Of a DNA stretch of 64,000 nucleotides, positions 1-8,612 are shown in pieces (position 1 is the first letter of the stretch; each line of letters begins with the position of its first letter). Both the position numbers and the translations under genes were made by a program. The stretch is taken from positions 28,429 through 92,428 of the forward strand of contig CAKOWE010000004.1 in assembly GCA_934122235.1 (NCBI GenBank), given 5' to 3'. This stretch comes from an uncultured Clostridia bacterium. GTDB taxonomy: Bacteria; Bacillota; Clostridia; TANB77; CAG-508. The notes below the pieces were generated by a model that saw only the letters and a program-made list of their open reading frames with translations, did not search any database and was not told the origin of the DNA.

Positions 1-1443
1 TCTAGCATATTAGGTATAGTTGTCCCTTTAGATAAAGAACTTCACACCAATGATATTATTAATTTTATTAATGTATCAGAAAGTTCTGCCATAATCGGTG
101 ACGAAAAATTTATTTCTAATATCCATAACGAAAAAGAACTTTTATCTAATCAAAATCTTACTTTTATAAATATGAGTAATTCTTCATTAAACATAGAAAA
201 CACATTTAATTTTGATTCTTTAATCTCTTCAGGTGAAGAACTAATTGCTAACAATGATAATACTTTCAGAAATATAAAAATTGATCCAAATGAAACACAT
301 ATACTTTTATTTACTTCTGGAACCACAGGAAGTGCAAAAGGAGTATGTTTATCCCACAAAAATATTTGTTCAAACATTATGTCTATAGCTATGACTGTAA
401 AAGTAAATACATCTGTTACTGTACTATCAATACTTCCAATTCATCATACTTACGAATGTACAATTGGTTTTTTATTAATCATTTATGGAGGTGGAACAAT
501 TACACATTGTGACGGCTTAAGATATATTCAAAAAAATATTGAAGAATACAAACCATCCTTTATATTATGTGTTCCATTATTACTTGAAAATATTCATACA
601 AAAATTATGAAAACAATGAAAAAAAGTTTACCAGAAAAATATTTTACCAATAATAAACATGTTATAGATAATTTACCATTCGTTATCAGACCTATTGTTA
701 AACATAAAATAAAAAAATCTCTTGGTGGAAGAATGAAAACTTTTATAGTTGGTGCAGCTCCACTTAACCCAAATATTGTAGACTCCTTCTTTAAACTTGG
801 AATTAAAGTATTACAAGGATATGGTCTTACAGAATGTTCACCATTAGTCGCTGGAAATAATGATTTTTTCTACAAATCTAATGCTGTCGGTATGCCAATA
901 CCAAATGTGAAATACAAGATTTATAATCCAGATTCAGAAGGATGCGGAGAAATAATTGTAAATGGTCCTAATGTTATGAATGAATACTATAAAGATGAAG
1001 AAGCCACAAAAAGAACTATTGTAGATGGTTGGTTCCATACTGGTGATATTGGTAAAATTGATGAAGATGGCTTTTTATATATAACTGGAAGATGTAAAAG
1101 TGTTATTGTAACAAAAAATGGTAAAAATATTTATCCAGAAGAAATAGAATATTTCTTAAATGAAAACAAATTTATTTTAGAATCATTAGTATATGGTGTA
1201 GATACAAAAGCAGATACTCAAGTAAATGCTAAAATACTACCAAACCTAGATGCCATTTCTGAAGAATTGAATACAACAACTTTAACCGATTCACAAGTTG
1301 AAGATTTTATTGCTAATATTATAAAAGAAATAAATTCTAGATTTCCAAATTATAAACATATAAAATCTTTTATAATATTAAAAAACGCATTAGAAAAAAC
1401 TACTACACAAAAAATTAAAAGATATGGAAACAATTTACAATAA
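1..1443 (+). CDS. Long-chain acyl-CoA synthetase / AMP-binding ligase, 5' end outside window
   Basis: The reading frame is open from base 1, so the start lies upstream and only the C-terminal 480 residues are seen. An ATG at 172 is internal. ANL-superfamily motifs are clear: the phosphate-binding loop LFTSGTTGSAKGV, the adenylate motif GYGLTECSPLVAGN, the hinge stretch DGWFHTGDIGKIDEDGF, and a C-terminal lysine region (TTQKIKRYGN). The family activates a carboxylate with ATP and transfers it to CoA (FadD/long-chain type) or to a carrier. Residues such as KNIYPEEIE after the hinge fit the fatty-acyl-CoA ligase branch. Substrate cannot be read from sequence. The gene is followed by a strong terminator and faces the next gene convergently. 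Confidence 0.85.
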   Translation, partial: SSILGIVVPLDKELHTNDIINFINVSESSAIIGDEKFISNIHNEKELLSNQNLTFINMSNSSLNIENTFNFDSLISSGEELIANNDNTFRNIKIDPNETHILLFTSGTTGSAKGVCLSHKNICSNIMSIAMTVKVNTSVTVLSILPIHHTYECTIGFLLIIYGGGTITHCDGLRYIQKNIEEYKPSFILCVPLLLENIHTKIMKTMKKSLPEKYFTNNKHVIDNLPFVIRPIVKHKIKKSLGGRMKTFIVGAAPLNPNIVDSFFKLGIKVLQGYGLTECSPLVAGNNDFFYKSNAVGMPIPNVKYKIYNPDSEGCGEIIVNGPNVMNEYYKDEEATKRTIVDGWFHTGDIGKIDEDGFLYITGRCKSVIVTKNGKNIYPEEIEYFLNENKFILESLVYGVDTKADTQVNAKILPNLDAISEELNTTTLTDSQVEDFIANIIKEINSRFPNYKHIKSFIILKNALEKTTTQKIKRYGNNLQ

Positions 1444-1470
1444 CATTTTTAATCATATTGTATACAAAAA

Positions 1471-1518
1471 AATACACCTCCAAATGTTAGATAAAAAGCT
1501 AACATTTGGAGGTGTATT
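1471..1518. terminator. Bidirectional intrinsic terminator
   Basis: A perfect 19-bp inverted repeat (aatacacctccaaatgtta and its complement) is separated by a 10-base loop and flanked by A- and T-runs. It sits between two convergent genes and can stop transcription from both sides. The stop codon of the minus-strand gene begins three bases beyond it. Confidence 0.9.
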
Positions 1519-1520
1519 TT

Positions 1521-1868
1521 TTAGTATTTTCTATAACGACAATTACAATTATTATTTGTGTTATTATTTTCATTAAAAGTTTCTAATGCATCTAACAATC
1601 TTTCACATAAACTTTCACAATTTTCATTATTATTGCAACAAACTAATCTCTTTATAAATCTAACAACTAAAGCTGTTACAAAAGCTAAAATTGTGTACAC
1701 AATTGTTGCAATTAAAAATGTAACATCGAAAGCAGCAAATGTAACAATTAAATATATAGCAAAAAATACTGCCGCTACTGCTATTGGACAATTAAGTATT
1801 TTTTCTAATACTGCTGCTAAAATTATAGTTGCAATTGGTAGTGCAAAAAAAATTAACAAAACATTCAT
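1521..1868 (-). CDS. Small membrane protein, DUF2651-like
   Basis: 115 residues. The N-terminal two thirds forms about three hydrophobic segments (roughly residues 2-20, 26-45 and 50-70). A basic patch (RFIKRL) and a hydrophilic asparagine- and cysteine-rich tail ending CNCRYRKY follow. A clear RBS (aggaggaaat) precedes the ATG. The overall pattern resembles the short DUF2651 membrane proteins of Bacilli and Clostridia, but this is a by-eye match without a specific motif. The function is unknown. It is a single gene, closed by the shared terminator. Confidence 0.55.
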   Translation of the reverse strand: MNVLLIFFALPIATIILAAVLEKILNCPIAVAAVFFAIYLIVTFAAFDVTFLIATIVYTILAFVTALVVRFIKRLVCCNNNENCESLCERLLDALETFNENNNTNNNCNCRYRKY

Positions 1869-1965
1869 ACCATTTCCTCCTAATTAAATTTATAGGATTG
1901 CTACATATTTATACTTTGCTATGTAGTCTTATTATATAGTATGAATGAATTTATTAATTTGTGAT

Positions 1966-2701
1966 TTAATAATATACTTCAACCAAATATAAACCATGAG
2001 CTGGCAATGTTTTTCCTGCTTTTGTTCTATCTTTTTGTTCTATTATATTTGGTATTTCCGATACTTGTATTTTTCCGTAATCCAACATCCACTAAAGTTC
2101 CTGATATTATTCTAACCATATTATATAGAAAACCACTACCAGTAAGTTCTATTTTTATTCTTTCACCCTCTTCTATTACTTCTGCTGTATAAATTTCTCT
2201 AATACTACTCTTGCTACTTGTTCCACTAGATTTAAATGCTTTAAAATCATGTTGCCCTACAAAATATTTTGCTGCTTCTCGCATTTTTTTTACATCTAAT
2301 TTCACTGGCATATGATATTCTAATCCTCTATAAATAGCACTTCCATTTATAGAATTATTTATTATATATCTATATTTTTTTCCTTTACAATTATACCTGC
2401 AATGAAAATTTTCATCTACTTCTATTGCTTCTTTTACCACAATACTTTTTTTTAAACCTGAGTTAATTGCTAAACATAATTTTTCAATTGGTATATTACT
2501 ATTTGTTTTAAAATTTGCAGTTTGTGCTAATGCATGAACTCCAGCATCAGTTCTTCCAGATGCATATAACTCTATTTTTTCATTCGTTATTCTCTCTATT
2601 GCATTTTCTATTTCTCCTTGTATATTAGGTTTGTTAGGCTGCTTTTGCCATCCATTAAATCCCTTTCCGTCATATTCAATAATTAATTTTATATTTCTCA
2701 T
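1966..2701 (-). CDS. truA: tRNA pseudouridine synthase A, read through a +1 frameshift at CGG
   Basis: TruA converts U38-U40 in tRNA anticodon arms to pseudouridine. The N-terminal frame (from ATG at 2701) holds the catalytic GRTDAGVHA motif (Asp near residue 52) and runs to VDVGL. There, codon 209 is CGG. In the zero frame it leads to 15 unrelated codons and TAG. Skipping the C gives [15 protein letters not shown] and then a normal TruA C-terminus ([13 protein letters not shown]) ending at 1966. The joined product is 244 aa, the usual TruA length, and the glycine made at the shift is the conserved one in DVGxGK. The annotated span is 735+1 bases. A sequencing error is the ordinary alternative, but four other genes break in the same way. 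Confidence 0.88.
2075..2077 (-). other. +1 frameshift site, CGG in truA
   Basis: Context on the minus strand is GGA TTA CGG AAA AAT. Reading GGA TTA (C) GGA AAA ATA restores the TruA frame. This is the only in-frame CGG in the gene. Confidence 0.8.
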
Positions 2702-2807
2702 TTAAAATTCCCTCTTTTTCCTAAATGGTATAATTCATATTCTCTAATTAATTAAAAAAATTATACCATACTTTAACATACGTTGCAACGTAACACTACA
2801 TACACAA

Positions 2808-2835
2808 AAAAATAGGAGCAGCATTACGCTGCTCC
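2808..2835 (-). terminator. Intrinsic terminator of the 2856-3395 gene
   Basis: An 8-bp GC-rich stem (ggagcagc / gctgctcc) with a 5-base loop is followed, on the minus strand, by a T-run. It lies 20 bases after the stop codon. Confidence 0.85.
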
Positions 2836-2855
2836 CATCTTTTGAGTTTATTACT

Positions 2856-3395
2856 TTAGTTATCGCACTTGTAGCCTATTATTTTGATGAAAGCACAATT
2901 GATTTTGCCATTACATCTAAATACTTCTCCTACTTCAATTTCTCCTGTGCGAATAATGTCGCCCTCGCAAGCGAAGTTGTAAGCACTATAGATATTATCA
3001 GCAAAGTTAATGCCTCCACCACAATCAAAGTTGCCGAATGCTGTGATATTATTAGCACTATCAATATTACCACAACACTTGAAGTTTTTGCCCACTTCCA
3101 TATCCAAAGCCTGAATAATGTTACCACCACAAGTGAAATTGGCACCAACTTTAACGTTTCCGGTCTTAATATTACCGCAACATACAAAGTCTCCATCTAC
3201 TTCAAGCTGTTTAGAGTAGAGGTTGCCTCCAATCCACATGTTGCCTTTAATTGAAATAACCGAATCGAACCCCAAAGTCCTTACATTTCCATGAACAACA
3301 ACATCACCGTTGAATTCGTACGGAATCAACTTCAATTCTGTATCTCCAATATCTCCATTGAATACTACAATAGACCGTTCATTCTGCTTATCCAT
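2856..3395 (-). CDS. Cysteine-rich beta-repeat (bactofilin-like) protein of foreign composition
   Basis: 179 residues with no signal peptide. The core is a run of short repeats spaced about 17-20 residues apart, with GNI, CGGNI and VGxNFxCxG units. Examples are DGDFVCCGNIKTGN, VGANFTCGGNI and VGKNFKCCGNI. This pattern suggests a right-handed beta-helix or bactofilin-like polymer. About ten cysteines lie in the repeats. AGGAGG precedes the ATG. Codon use differs sharply from the neighbours: GGC, CGC, TGC, GAG, AAG and CAG are frequent, and GC is visibly higher, which suggests recent transfer. Codon 7 is an in-frame CGG; a +1 shift there would end after two more codons (CTA TTG, then TAG). Function is not known. 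Polymer or scaffold formation is an inference from the repeats. Confidence 0.7.
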   Translation of the reverse strand: MDKQNERSIVVFNGDIGDTELKLIPYEFNGDVVVHGNVRTLGFDSVISIKGNMWIGGNLYSKQLEVDGDFVCCGNIKTGNVKVGANFTCGGNIIQALDMEVGKNFKCCGNIDSANNITAFGNFDCGGGINFADNIYSAYNFACEGDIIRTGEIEVGEVFRCNGKINCAFIKIIGYKCDN

Positions 3396-3474
3396 ATAAA
3401 CCTCCTATACATAATAAAACCCTTTCGGTTAGGAATAATATTATTATATCATTTTTATGTTAACATGTTAAAAA

Positions 3475-3517
3475 AATAAGCGTAAGAGGCGCTTTAAAGC
3501 TACCTCATACACTTATT
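3475..3517 (-). terminator. Terminator hairpin after cdaA
   Basis: An imperfect long stem (aataagcgtaagaggcgcttt against aaagctacctcatacacttatt) is followed by a T-run in the minus-strand direction. It overlaps the last codons of cdaA. Confidence 0.6.
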
Positions 3518-4412
3518 TTTCTTTATTTTTCATATTCCACATACTTATTCTATGCTCTTTTTTTTCTGTTGCAAATCTATCTGTTACTATATTTTTAATT
3601 AATATTTTCTTTAATGCTTCCTCTTTTAAATCTGCTATTAATGTACCATCTTTTGCTATTGAAATTTTGCCAGTTTCTTCAGACACTATCACTGCAATAG
3701 CATCCGATTCTTTAGATATTCCTATTCCAGCTCTATGTCTTGTTCCAAGTTCTTTTGCTATATCTTCATCACCTGCAAGTGGTAACATACACGCAGCAGC
3801 TATTATTTGATTCTCACTAATTATAACAGCTCCATCATGTAAAGGGGTTTTGGGTTCAAATATATTCACTAATAATTGAGGAGATATCTCAGCTTTGATT
3901 AATATTCCTGTATTTATTATATCTTTTATTTTTATATCTCTTTCTATTACAATTAGTGCTCCTGTTTTATTCTTAGAAAGTTCTAATGCTGCAATAACAA
4001 TTTTATATATATTTTCTTTAGTTTTAGTAGCTAAATCTTTATCTATTCCAAAATATCTCGTTATTTTACTGGTTCCTAATTGCTCTAAAGCTCTACGAAG
4101 CTCTGGTTGAAATATTACTATTAATATTATTACTCCATATGTCATAAAAGAAGTAAGTATATAATTTAATATATTTAACCCCAATATAGAACTTACCCAA
4201 GTTGCAATAATTAAAAATAATATTCCTTTTAATAATTGCCAAGCTCTAGTATTTTTAGCAAGTTTCAATAATTTATATGCTAAAAATAACACAATACTAA
4301 TATCTAATATTAGCATTATTAATTTTACAGGATTTTGATATAGTGTATCAAAATAACCTATTACTCTATTTTGGTATATTTCTTCTAATTTAACAAAAAA
4401 ATTATTTATCAT
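3513..4412 (-). CDS. cdaA: Diadenylate cyclase CdaA (DisA_N domain)
   Basis: Makes c-di-AMP from two ATP. It has three N-terminal membrane helices (about residues 15-95) and then the DAC domain. The domain carries LHDGAVII (DGA motif) and GTRHRAGIGIS (RHR motif), both needed for ATP binding and cyclization. At 299 aa it is slightly longer than Bacillus CdaA. In most Firmicutes cdaA is followed by cdaR and glmM; neither is here. Upstream lies only a 43-aa membrane peptide. The short acidic-basic tail after the DAC domain is typical. High confidence from the two catalytic motifs. Confidence 0.93.
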   Translation of the reverse strand: MINNFFVKLEEIYQNRVIGYFDTLYQNPVKLIMLILDISIVLFLAYKLLKLAKNTRAWQLLKGILFLIIATWVSSILGLNILNYILTSFMTYGVIILIVIFQPELRRALEQLGTSKITRYFGIDKDLATKTKENIYKIVIAALELSKNKTGALIVIERDIKIKDIINTGILIKAEISPQLLVNIFEPKTPLHDGAVIISENQIIAAACMLPLAGDEDIAKELGTRHRAGIGISKESDAIAVIVSEETGKISIAKDGTLIADLKEEALKKILIKNIVTDRFATEKKEHRISMWNMKNKEK

Positions 4413-4432
4413 ATGTACCTCTTTTATTAAAA

Positions 4433-4564
4433 TTATTTTTTAAATCCATAATTTACAAGGTAATATACAAAGCTTCCAACTGTTCCAACTACCATAAGTA
4501 ATGCTAAAAATCCTGCCATTATTCTTGTTGCTAACTTCTTTTTATCTATTTTCTTCTTTTCCAT
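4433..4564 (-). CDS. 43-aa single-pass membrane peptide
   Basis: A short gene starting ATG at 4564 after ggggag. The product begins with a lysine-rich stretch (MEKKKIDKKKLATR), followed by one hydrophobic helix (about residues 16-37) and a short KK tail. The arrangement resembles the DUF4044-type micropeptides and other tiny membrane proteins of Firmicutes. It lies directly upstream of cdaA, 21 bases before its start, so the two are probably co-transcribed. A role in CdaA regulation is possible but not shown. Confidence 0.6.
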   Translation of the reverse strand: MEKKKIDKKKLATRIMAGFLALLMVVGTVGSFVYYLVNYGFKK

Positions 4565-4644
4565 TTTTTTCTCCCCTATTCTAATAAAATACAATTATTT
4601 TTTATTTGTTATATCATATACAATTGATAATTTCAACTACATAT

Positions 4645-5580
4645 TTATACTTTTAATTTTTTTATCTTCTTTATTTCGCTATTTAATTTATCTATTTTTT
4701 GTTCTCTTGAGTTTAATGCATTTTTATACTCATTCAATATTTCTTTATAATTTTCTATTGTCTCATTTTTATCTAATAAGATTTTAATTCCTTCTTCGAA
4801 ATATTCTTGCTTAGACTTTCTTTTCTGAACTATCATTTTATTATAGTATTTATCTATTTGCTCTAATCTTTCTATTTGTGATTTTAAATATTCAGCATAT
4901 TCATATAAACATGAAATTTCATATTCTACATCATCTATTACCACTTTTAACAATATTTTAACTATTTTAGGATTTACCTTACCTAATTTTGCATCTGATG
5001 ACAACTGCACTAATGCATTTGATTTTAAATTTGGTTTAGAATCTTCAATAATCATTTTTAAAGTATCGGATATATCAACATGAGATTTATATTGTCTCTT
5101 GCTAACTATCGCATCATATTCGTCAGCGACTCTTATTATTTGTGCCTCTAATGGAATATCTTTCTTTTTCAATTTATCTGGGTATCCTGTTCCATTTAAA
5201 GCCTCATGATGCCACCTTGCTCCTGCCGCATACGGTCTTAATTTTAAATCCTTCATACACATGTCATAACCAATCGTTGTGTGTGTTTTCATAACTTCAA
5301 ATTCTTCATCAGTAAGAGGTGCTTGTTTCTGCAGTATACTTGGTGGAATAAATAATTTTCCTATATCATGTAAATATGCACAAATTGTACAATATATTGT
5401 AAAATCCTTATTTAAATGCATATATTCACATATTCTGCATGTTAAATTTGCAACATTTTCACAATGTTTTCTTGTAAATACATCTAAATTATCTAACATA
5501 TTTAATTGATATCTCATTTTATCATCTAAATTGTATGACTTTAAAACTGTTTTATCATAAAAATTAAATTGTTCCTTCAT
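4645..5580 (-). CDS. HD-GYP domain protein (probable c-di-GMP phosphodiesterase)
   Basis: 311 residues. The HD-GYP core has HDIGK near residue 92, THTTIGYDMC, and HHEALNGTGYPDKL, followed by RVADEYDAIVS. These are the metal-binding and GYP signatures of the family that cleaves c-di-GMP. There is no receiver domain and no membrane segment. The last ~90 residues are a charged coiled coil (ESLYEYAEYLKSQIERLEQ and onward to KLNSEIKKIKKLKV). The histidines and aspartate needed for the HD centre are present. It is probably a single gene. Confidence 0.85.
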   Translation of the reverse strand: MKEQFNFYDKTVLKSYNLDDKMRYQLNMLDNLDVFTRKHCENVANLTCRICEYMHLNKDFTIYCTICAYLHDIGKLFIPPSILQKQAPLTDEEFEVMKTHTTIGYDMCMKDLKLRPYAAGARWHHEALNGTGYPDKLKKKDIPLEAQIIRVADEYDAIVSKRQYKSHVDISDTLKMIIEDSKPNLKSNALVQLSSDAKLGKVNPKIVKILLKVVIDDVEYEISCLYEYAEYLKSQIERLEQIDKYYNKMIVQKRKSKQEYFEEGIKILLDKNETIENYKEILNEYKNALNSREQKIDKLNSEIKKIKKLKV

Positions 5581-5671
5581 TTGTATCTCCTCTTACACCT
5601 TTTTTGCTACATGTACTTATTATATTTTATTGAATAAAAAAAATCAATAGTATGTTTTTCCATATTGAAAT

Positions 5672-5718
5672 AAAAATAGATGTAACTTAAGCCCTCTTAC
5701 CTAATTACACCTATTTTT
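5672..5718 (-). terminator. Intrinsic terminator after the BspA-type gene
   Basis: The stem aaaaatagatgtaa pairs with ttacacctattttt with one mismatch. The gene's stop codon is four bases upstream in the minus direction, and T-rich sequence follows. Confidence 0.65.
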
Positions 5719-5721
5719 ATC

Positions 5722-7614
5722 TTATATTTGAGTTACTTTACTTGTACCACAACTTGAAAAAATTCCAGTAGTATCAGCGTTTTGAGTTGTCCAATTTTCT
5801 CCCACATATATTGCTTTCAATTTATAACAATTTCCAAACATATAATACATTGATTCTACCTTATGAGTATTAAAACTACTTAAATCTAAACTTTCAAGTA
5901 CCCAGCAAGCATAAAACATTCCTCTCATAGTAATTACATTACTTGTATCAAAATTACTCATGGTTACACTTTCTAAGCTATCGCAACTATCAAACATCCC
6001 TCTCATATTAGTTACATTGCTTGTGTCAAAGCTACTTAAATCCAAAGTTGTTAATTTCCTACAATATTGAAACATCTGCTCCATTGTCGTTGTATTACTC
6101 GTATCAAAACTACTTAAATCCAAAGCTGTTAATGCATAACACTCAGCGAACATACCTGCCATATCGGTTACATTACTTGTATTAAAACCACTTATATTTA
6201 AAGTTGTCAACTTTTCTGCTCCCCAAAACATACCATACATATTTACTACATTACTTGTATCAAAACTGCTTAAATCTAAGCTTGTTATACTTGTACAATC
6301 GTAAAACATTCCACGCATTGTAGTTACATATTTTGTATTTAAATTTTCTATATTTTTTATTTCAGTTAAATTTGTGCATTGTCCAAACCACCATTTTGTT
6401 GACCTTGGTGTTATTTTATCTACAAAATCTGCCGTTTTTACATTCTTATTAGAATACCATTTGATATATCCAGTAGAATCATAATTATCTGGCACAACTC
6501 CATATTGCGTAGATATAGTTTTTTCTGGTAATGGATTTTCCGTTTTTCCAAATGCTAATGTCCCATCTGTATACAATGTTACATATATATTATTTATTAC
6601 TTCAACTTTTAATATATTTACATTTCCATTTTTATCTTCTATTATTATAGTGTTTTTACCATCATCTAATGCTATTCCTAGTGTATTTGCTTTTATTATT
6701 CCATTCTCTTTATTAAATGTTAATTCTTGATTTTTATTTAACAAAATTTTATTTATTCCATATTTACTATATGTTATTTCCACTGTTATTAGTCCTGTAT
6801 CCTTAGTAAATTCTGCCTTTGTTTTCATTGCTATTGTTGCATTTTCATTTACTACTTTTAACGTTATTCTTTTATAATTTAAAACATCATTATATATTAT
6901 ATTATTCTCTAAAAATTTTTCTATATATGTTTCTATAATTGATTTCTCAGCACTATCTTCAAAACTAGTACTTATTGTATTAGCAATAAAACCATAACTA
7001 TTATTCTCTTTATTCATATTTGCTATCTTTGTTTTGTACTCCGTGTCTGGATTTATTTCTATCCATGTTCCTGTTAATAAAAAATCTGGTTTAGTTTCTT
7101 CTTTTTGTTTATACATAAAAAAATCTGGTATTGCAAAATTTTCTTCAGCCTCTCCTATATCTTGAATATATTTTATTTTATTAGTTTCATCTATTTCAAA
7201 TCTTGGTATCCACATATAAATACTACCAAGCTCATTTTCCTTTATTTGAGCTCCAATATATTCCTTAGCTAATTTTTGTCCATTTTTGTTCATGTCTTGC
7301 ATTAATTCACTTTGGTACACTCCATCATTTAACATTACATATGCTGGTCTGTTATTCAAATAATCATACCACTCTAAATCTTCTTTAGTTGTTATCGTCC
7401 AATATCCATCGACGTATTTAACAGGTATCATTCCTGCAGATATTTTTGGATTATTCGGATTACTAATTGTTTCACTTTCTTTAGCTAATTCAATTTTATT
7501 TATATTTTGTATCTTTTTTATATTAAAAGCTAGTATCACTAATATTACTAATGTTATTGCTGTTGATATTAACATTATTGCTCTTACTTTCTTACTTCCG
7601 ATTGAACTAACCAT
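5722..7614 (-). CDS. BspA-family repeat surface protein (DUF285)
   Basis: 630 residues. One N-terminal transmembrane or signal-anchor segment lies at about residues 12-30 (IMLISTAITLVILVILAF). An unassigned exported region follows to about residue 390. After that come at least seven ~25-residue repeats of the form LDLSSFDTSNVTNMRGMF, the BspA/DUF285 leucine-rich-type repeat. The repeats end in a cysteine-bearing cap (FSSCGTSK). There is no LPXTG motif, so the N-terminal helix probably anchors it. In this family the repeats are adhesive or recombination-prone surface modules. The ligand is unknown. Confidence 0.8.
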   Translation of the reverse strand: MVSSIGSKKVRAIMLISTAITLVILVILAFNIKKIQNINKIELAKESETISNPNNPKISAGMIPVKYVDGYWTITTKEDLEWYDYLNNRPAYVMLNDGVYQSELMQDMNKNGQKLAKEYIGAQIKENELGSIYMWIPRFEIDETNKIKYIQDIGEAEENFAIPDFFMYKQKEETKPDFLLTGTWIEINPDTEYKTKIANMNKENNSYGFIANTISTSFEDSAEKSIIETYIEKFLENNIIYNDVLNYKRITLKVVNENATIAMKTKAEFTKDTGLITVEITYSKYGINKILLNKNQELTFNKENGIIKANTLGIALDDGKNTIIIEDKNGNVNILKVEVINNIYVTLYTDGTLAFGKTENPLPEKTISTQYGVVPDNYDSTGYIKWYSNKNVKTADFVDKITPRSTKWWFGQCTNLTEIKNIENLNTKYVTTMRGMFYDCTSITSLDLSSFDTSNVVNMYGMFWGAEKLTTLNISGFNTSNVTDMAGMFAECYALTALDLSSFDTSNTTTMEQMFQYCRKLTTLDLSSFDTSNVTNMRGMFDSCDSLESVTMSNFDTSNVITMRGMFYACWVLESLDLSSFNTHKVESMYYMFGNCYKLKAIYVGENWTTQNADTTGIFSSCGTSKVTQI

Positions 7615-7723
7615 ATATTTTCTCCTTTGTAATACAGATTTTTAATTATATTTATTCTCTCCTATTAGTATATATTAATGCATTTTCTTTTTCAACACTT
7701 TATGAAATTATTTTTTGACATTC

Positions 7724-7751
7724 ACTTTTCGACTTTTTTCTACATAATATA
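7724..7751 (+). promoter_or_regulatory. Possible sigma-K promoter of yabG
   Basis: The sequence matches AC-N17-CATANNNTA, with AC at 7724-7725 and cataatata at 7743-7751. This fits the known sigma-K consensus. In Bacillus yabG is a sigma-K gene. It lies 35 bases upstream of the TTG start. The match is short and AT-rich, so moderate confidence only. Confidence 0.4.
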
Positions 7752-7785
7752 TATAAATCCTATTATATCTTTTGGGGTGATATAA

Positions 7786-8593
7786 TTGAAATCAGAATTT
7801 ATTTTACATCTTGGCAAATCAAATCAAACATTAAAAAAACGGCAGTATTGTTGCAAGAAAATCTTACAACAAAGACATTTTATTTGTAATTGATAAAATT
7901 ATAAAATCTAAAAGCAATAGTGGAATAGCTATTTTAAAAGGTCTAAATGTAAGAATTGTTGCAGATTCTCCATTATCAGACTTAGTTTTAATAGATAAAC
8001 CTTATCAATCAAATAGAACTAATAGATTTAATACGAATTTTATTAAAAGCAATGCTGTTATATTACACTTAGATGGAGATAGAAGATATAGTGAAAAATC
8101 TGCCAAATATTATAAACAAGCAGGATTAAAAGCAATTGTAAAAAACGTACCAGAAAGCAAACAAGCAAGTGTTATAAGAAGTTTACTTGAGCACTATAAA
8201 CCTGACATTTTAGTCATTACAGGACATGACGCAATGTTAAAAAATAATATTGATAAAAACAATATATATAATTATCGTAATTCTAAATATTTTATAAATA
8301 CAGTTAGAGAGGCAAGAAAATGGGCTTATTCTAGTGAACAATTAGTTATATTTGCTGGTGCTTGTCAAAGTTATTTTGAAGCAATTATGAACGCTGGCGC
8401 AGATTTTGCTTCTTCTCCTGGTAGAGTATTAATTGATTTCATTGATCCTCTTATTGTTGCTCAAAAAATTGCATTAACTGATATTAACAAATATATATCA
8501 ATTAATGATATTGAATCATTTTTAAGTAATGGCACCAAAGGTATTAGTGGTACAATAGTTAGAGGCAAAAGCAAAAAAAATCCAACTTTTTAG
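7786..8593 (+). CDS. yabG: Sporulation-specific protease YabG, read through a +1 frameshift at CGG
   Basis: YabG trims spore coat and cortex-related proteins late in sporulation. The gene starts at TTG 7786 behind ggggtgat. After 18 codons a CGG (7840) is met. The zero frame stops 16 codons later, while +1 yields GSIVARKSYNKDILFVIDKI, the conserved YabG N-terminal block. The frame then stays open to TAG at 8593 (268 aa). Before 7840 the +1 frame has a stop at 7832 and no start codon, so the frameshift is needed to make the N-terminus. The cysteine in FAGACQSYFEA (about residue 193) fits the catalytic cysteine region known in clostridial YabG. An ATG at 8234 would give only the last 119 aa. 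Confidence 0.88.
7840..7842 (+). other. +1 frameshift site, CGG in yabG
   Basis: Context AAA AAA CGG CAG TAT. Reading AAA AAA (C) GGC AGT ATT gives KKGSIV, matching the family. It is the only in-frame CGG in the gene and lies near the start. Confidence 0.8.
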
Positions 8594-8600
8594 TTGGATT
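8579..8600. terminator. Bidirectional terminator between yabG and rny
   Basis: An aatccaact/agttggatt stem with a four-base T loop, A-run before and T-run after. It includes the yabG stop codon and lies between convergent genes. Confidence 0.85.
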
Positions 8601-8612
8601 TTTTTATATTTG

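Noticed and set aside
2930..3196. 88-aa frame inside the beta-repeat gene
   Set aside because: Shadow of the real gene in another frame; no RBS or family likeness.
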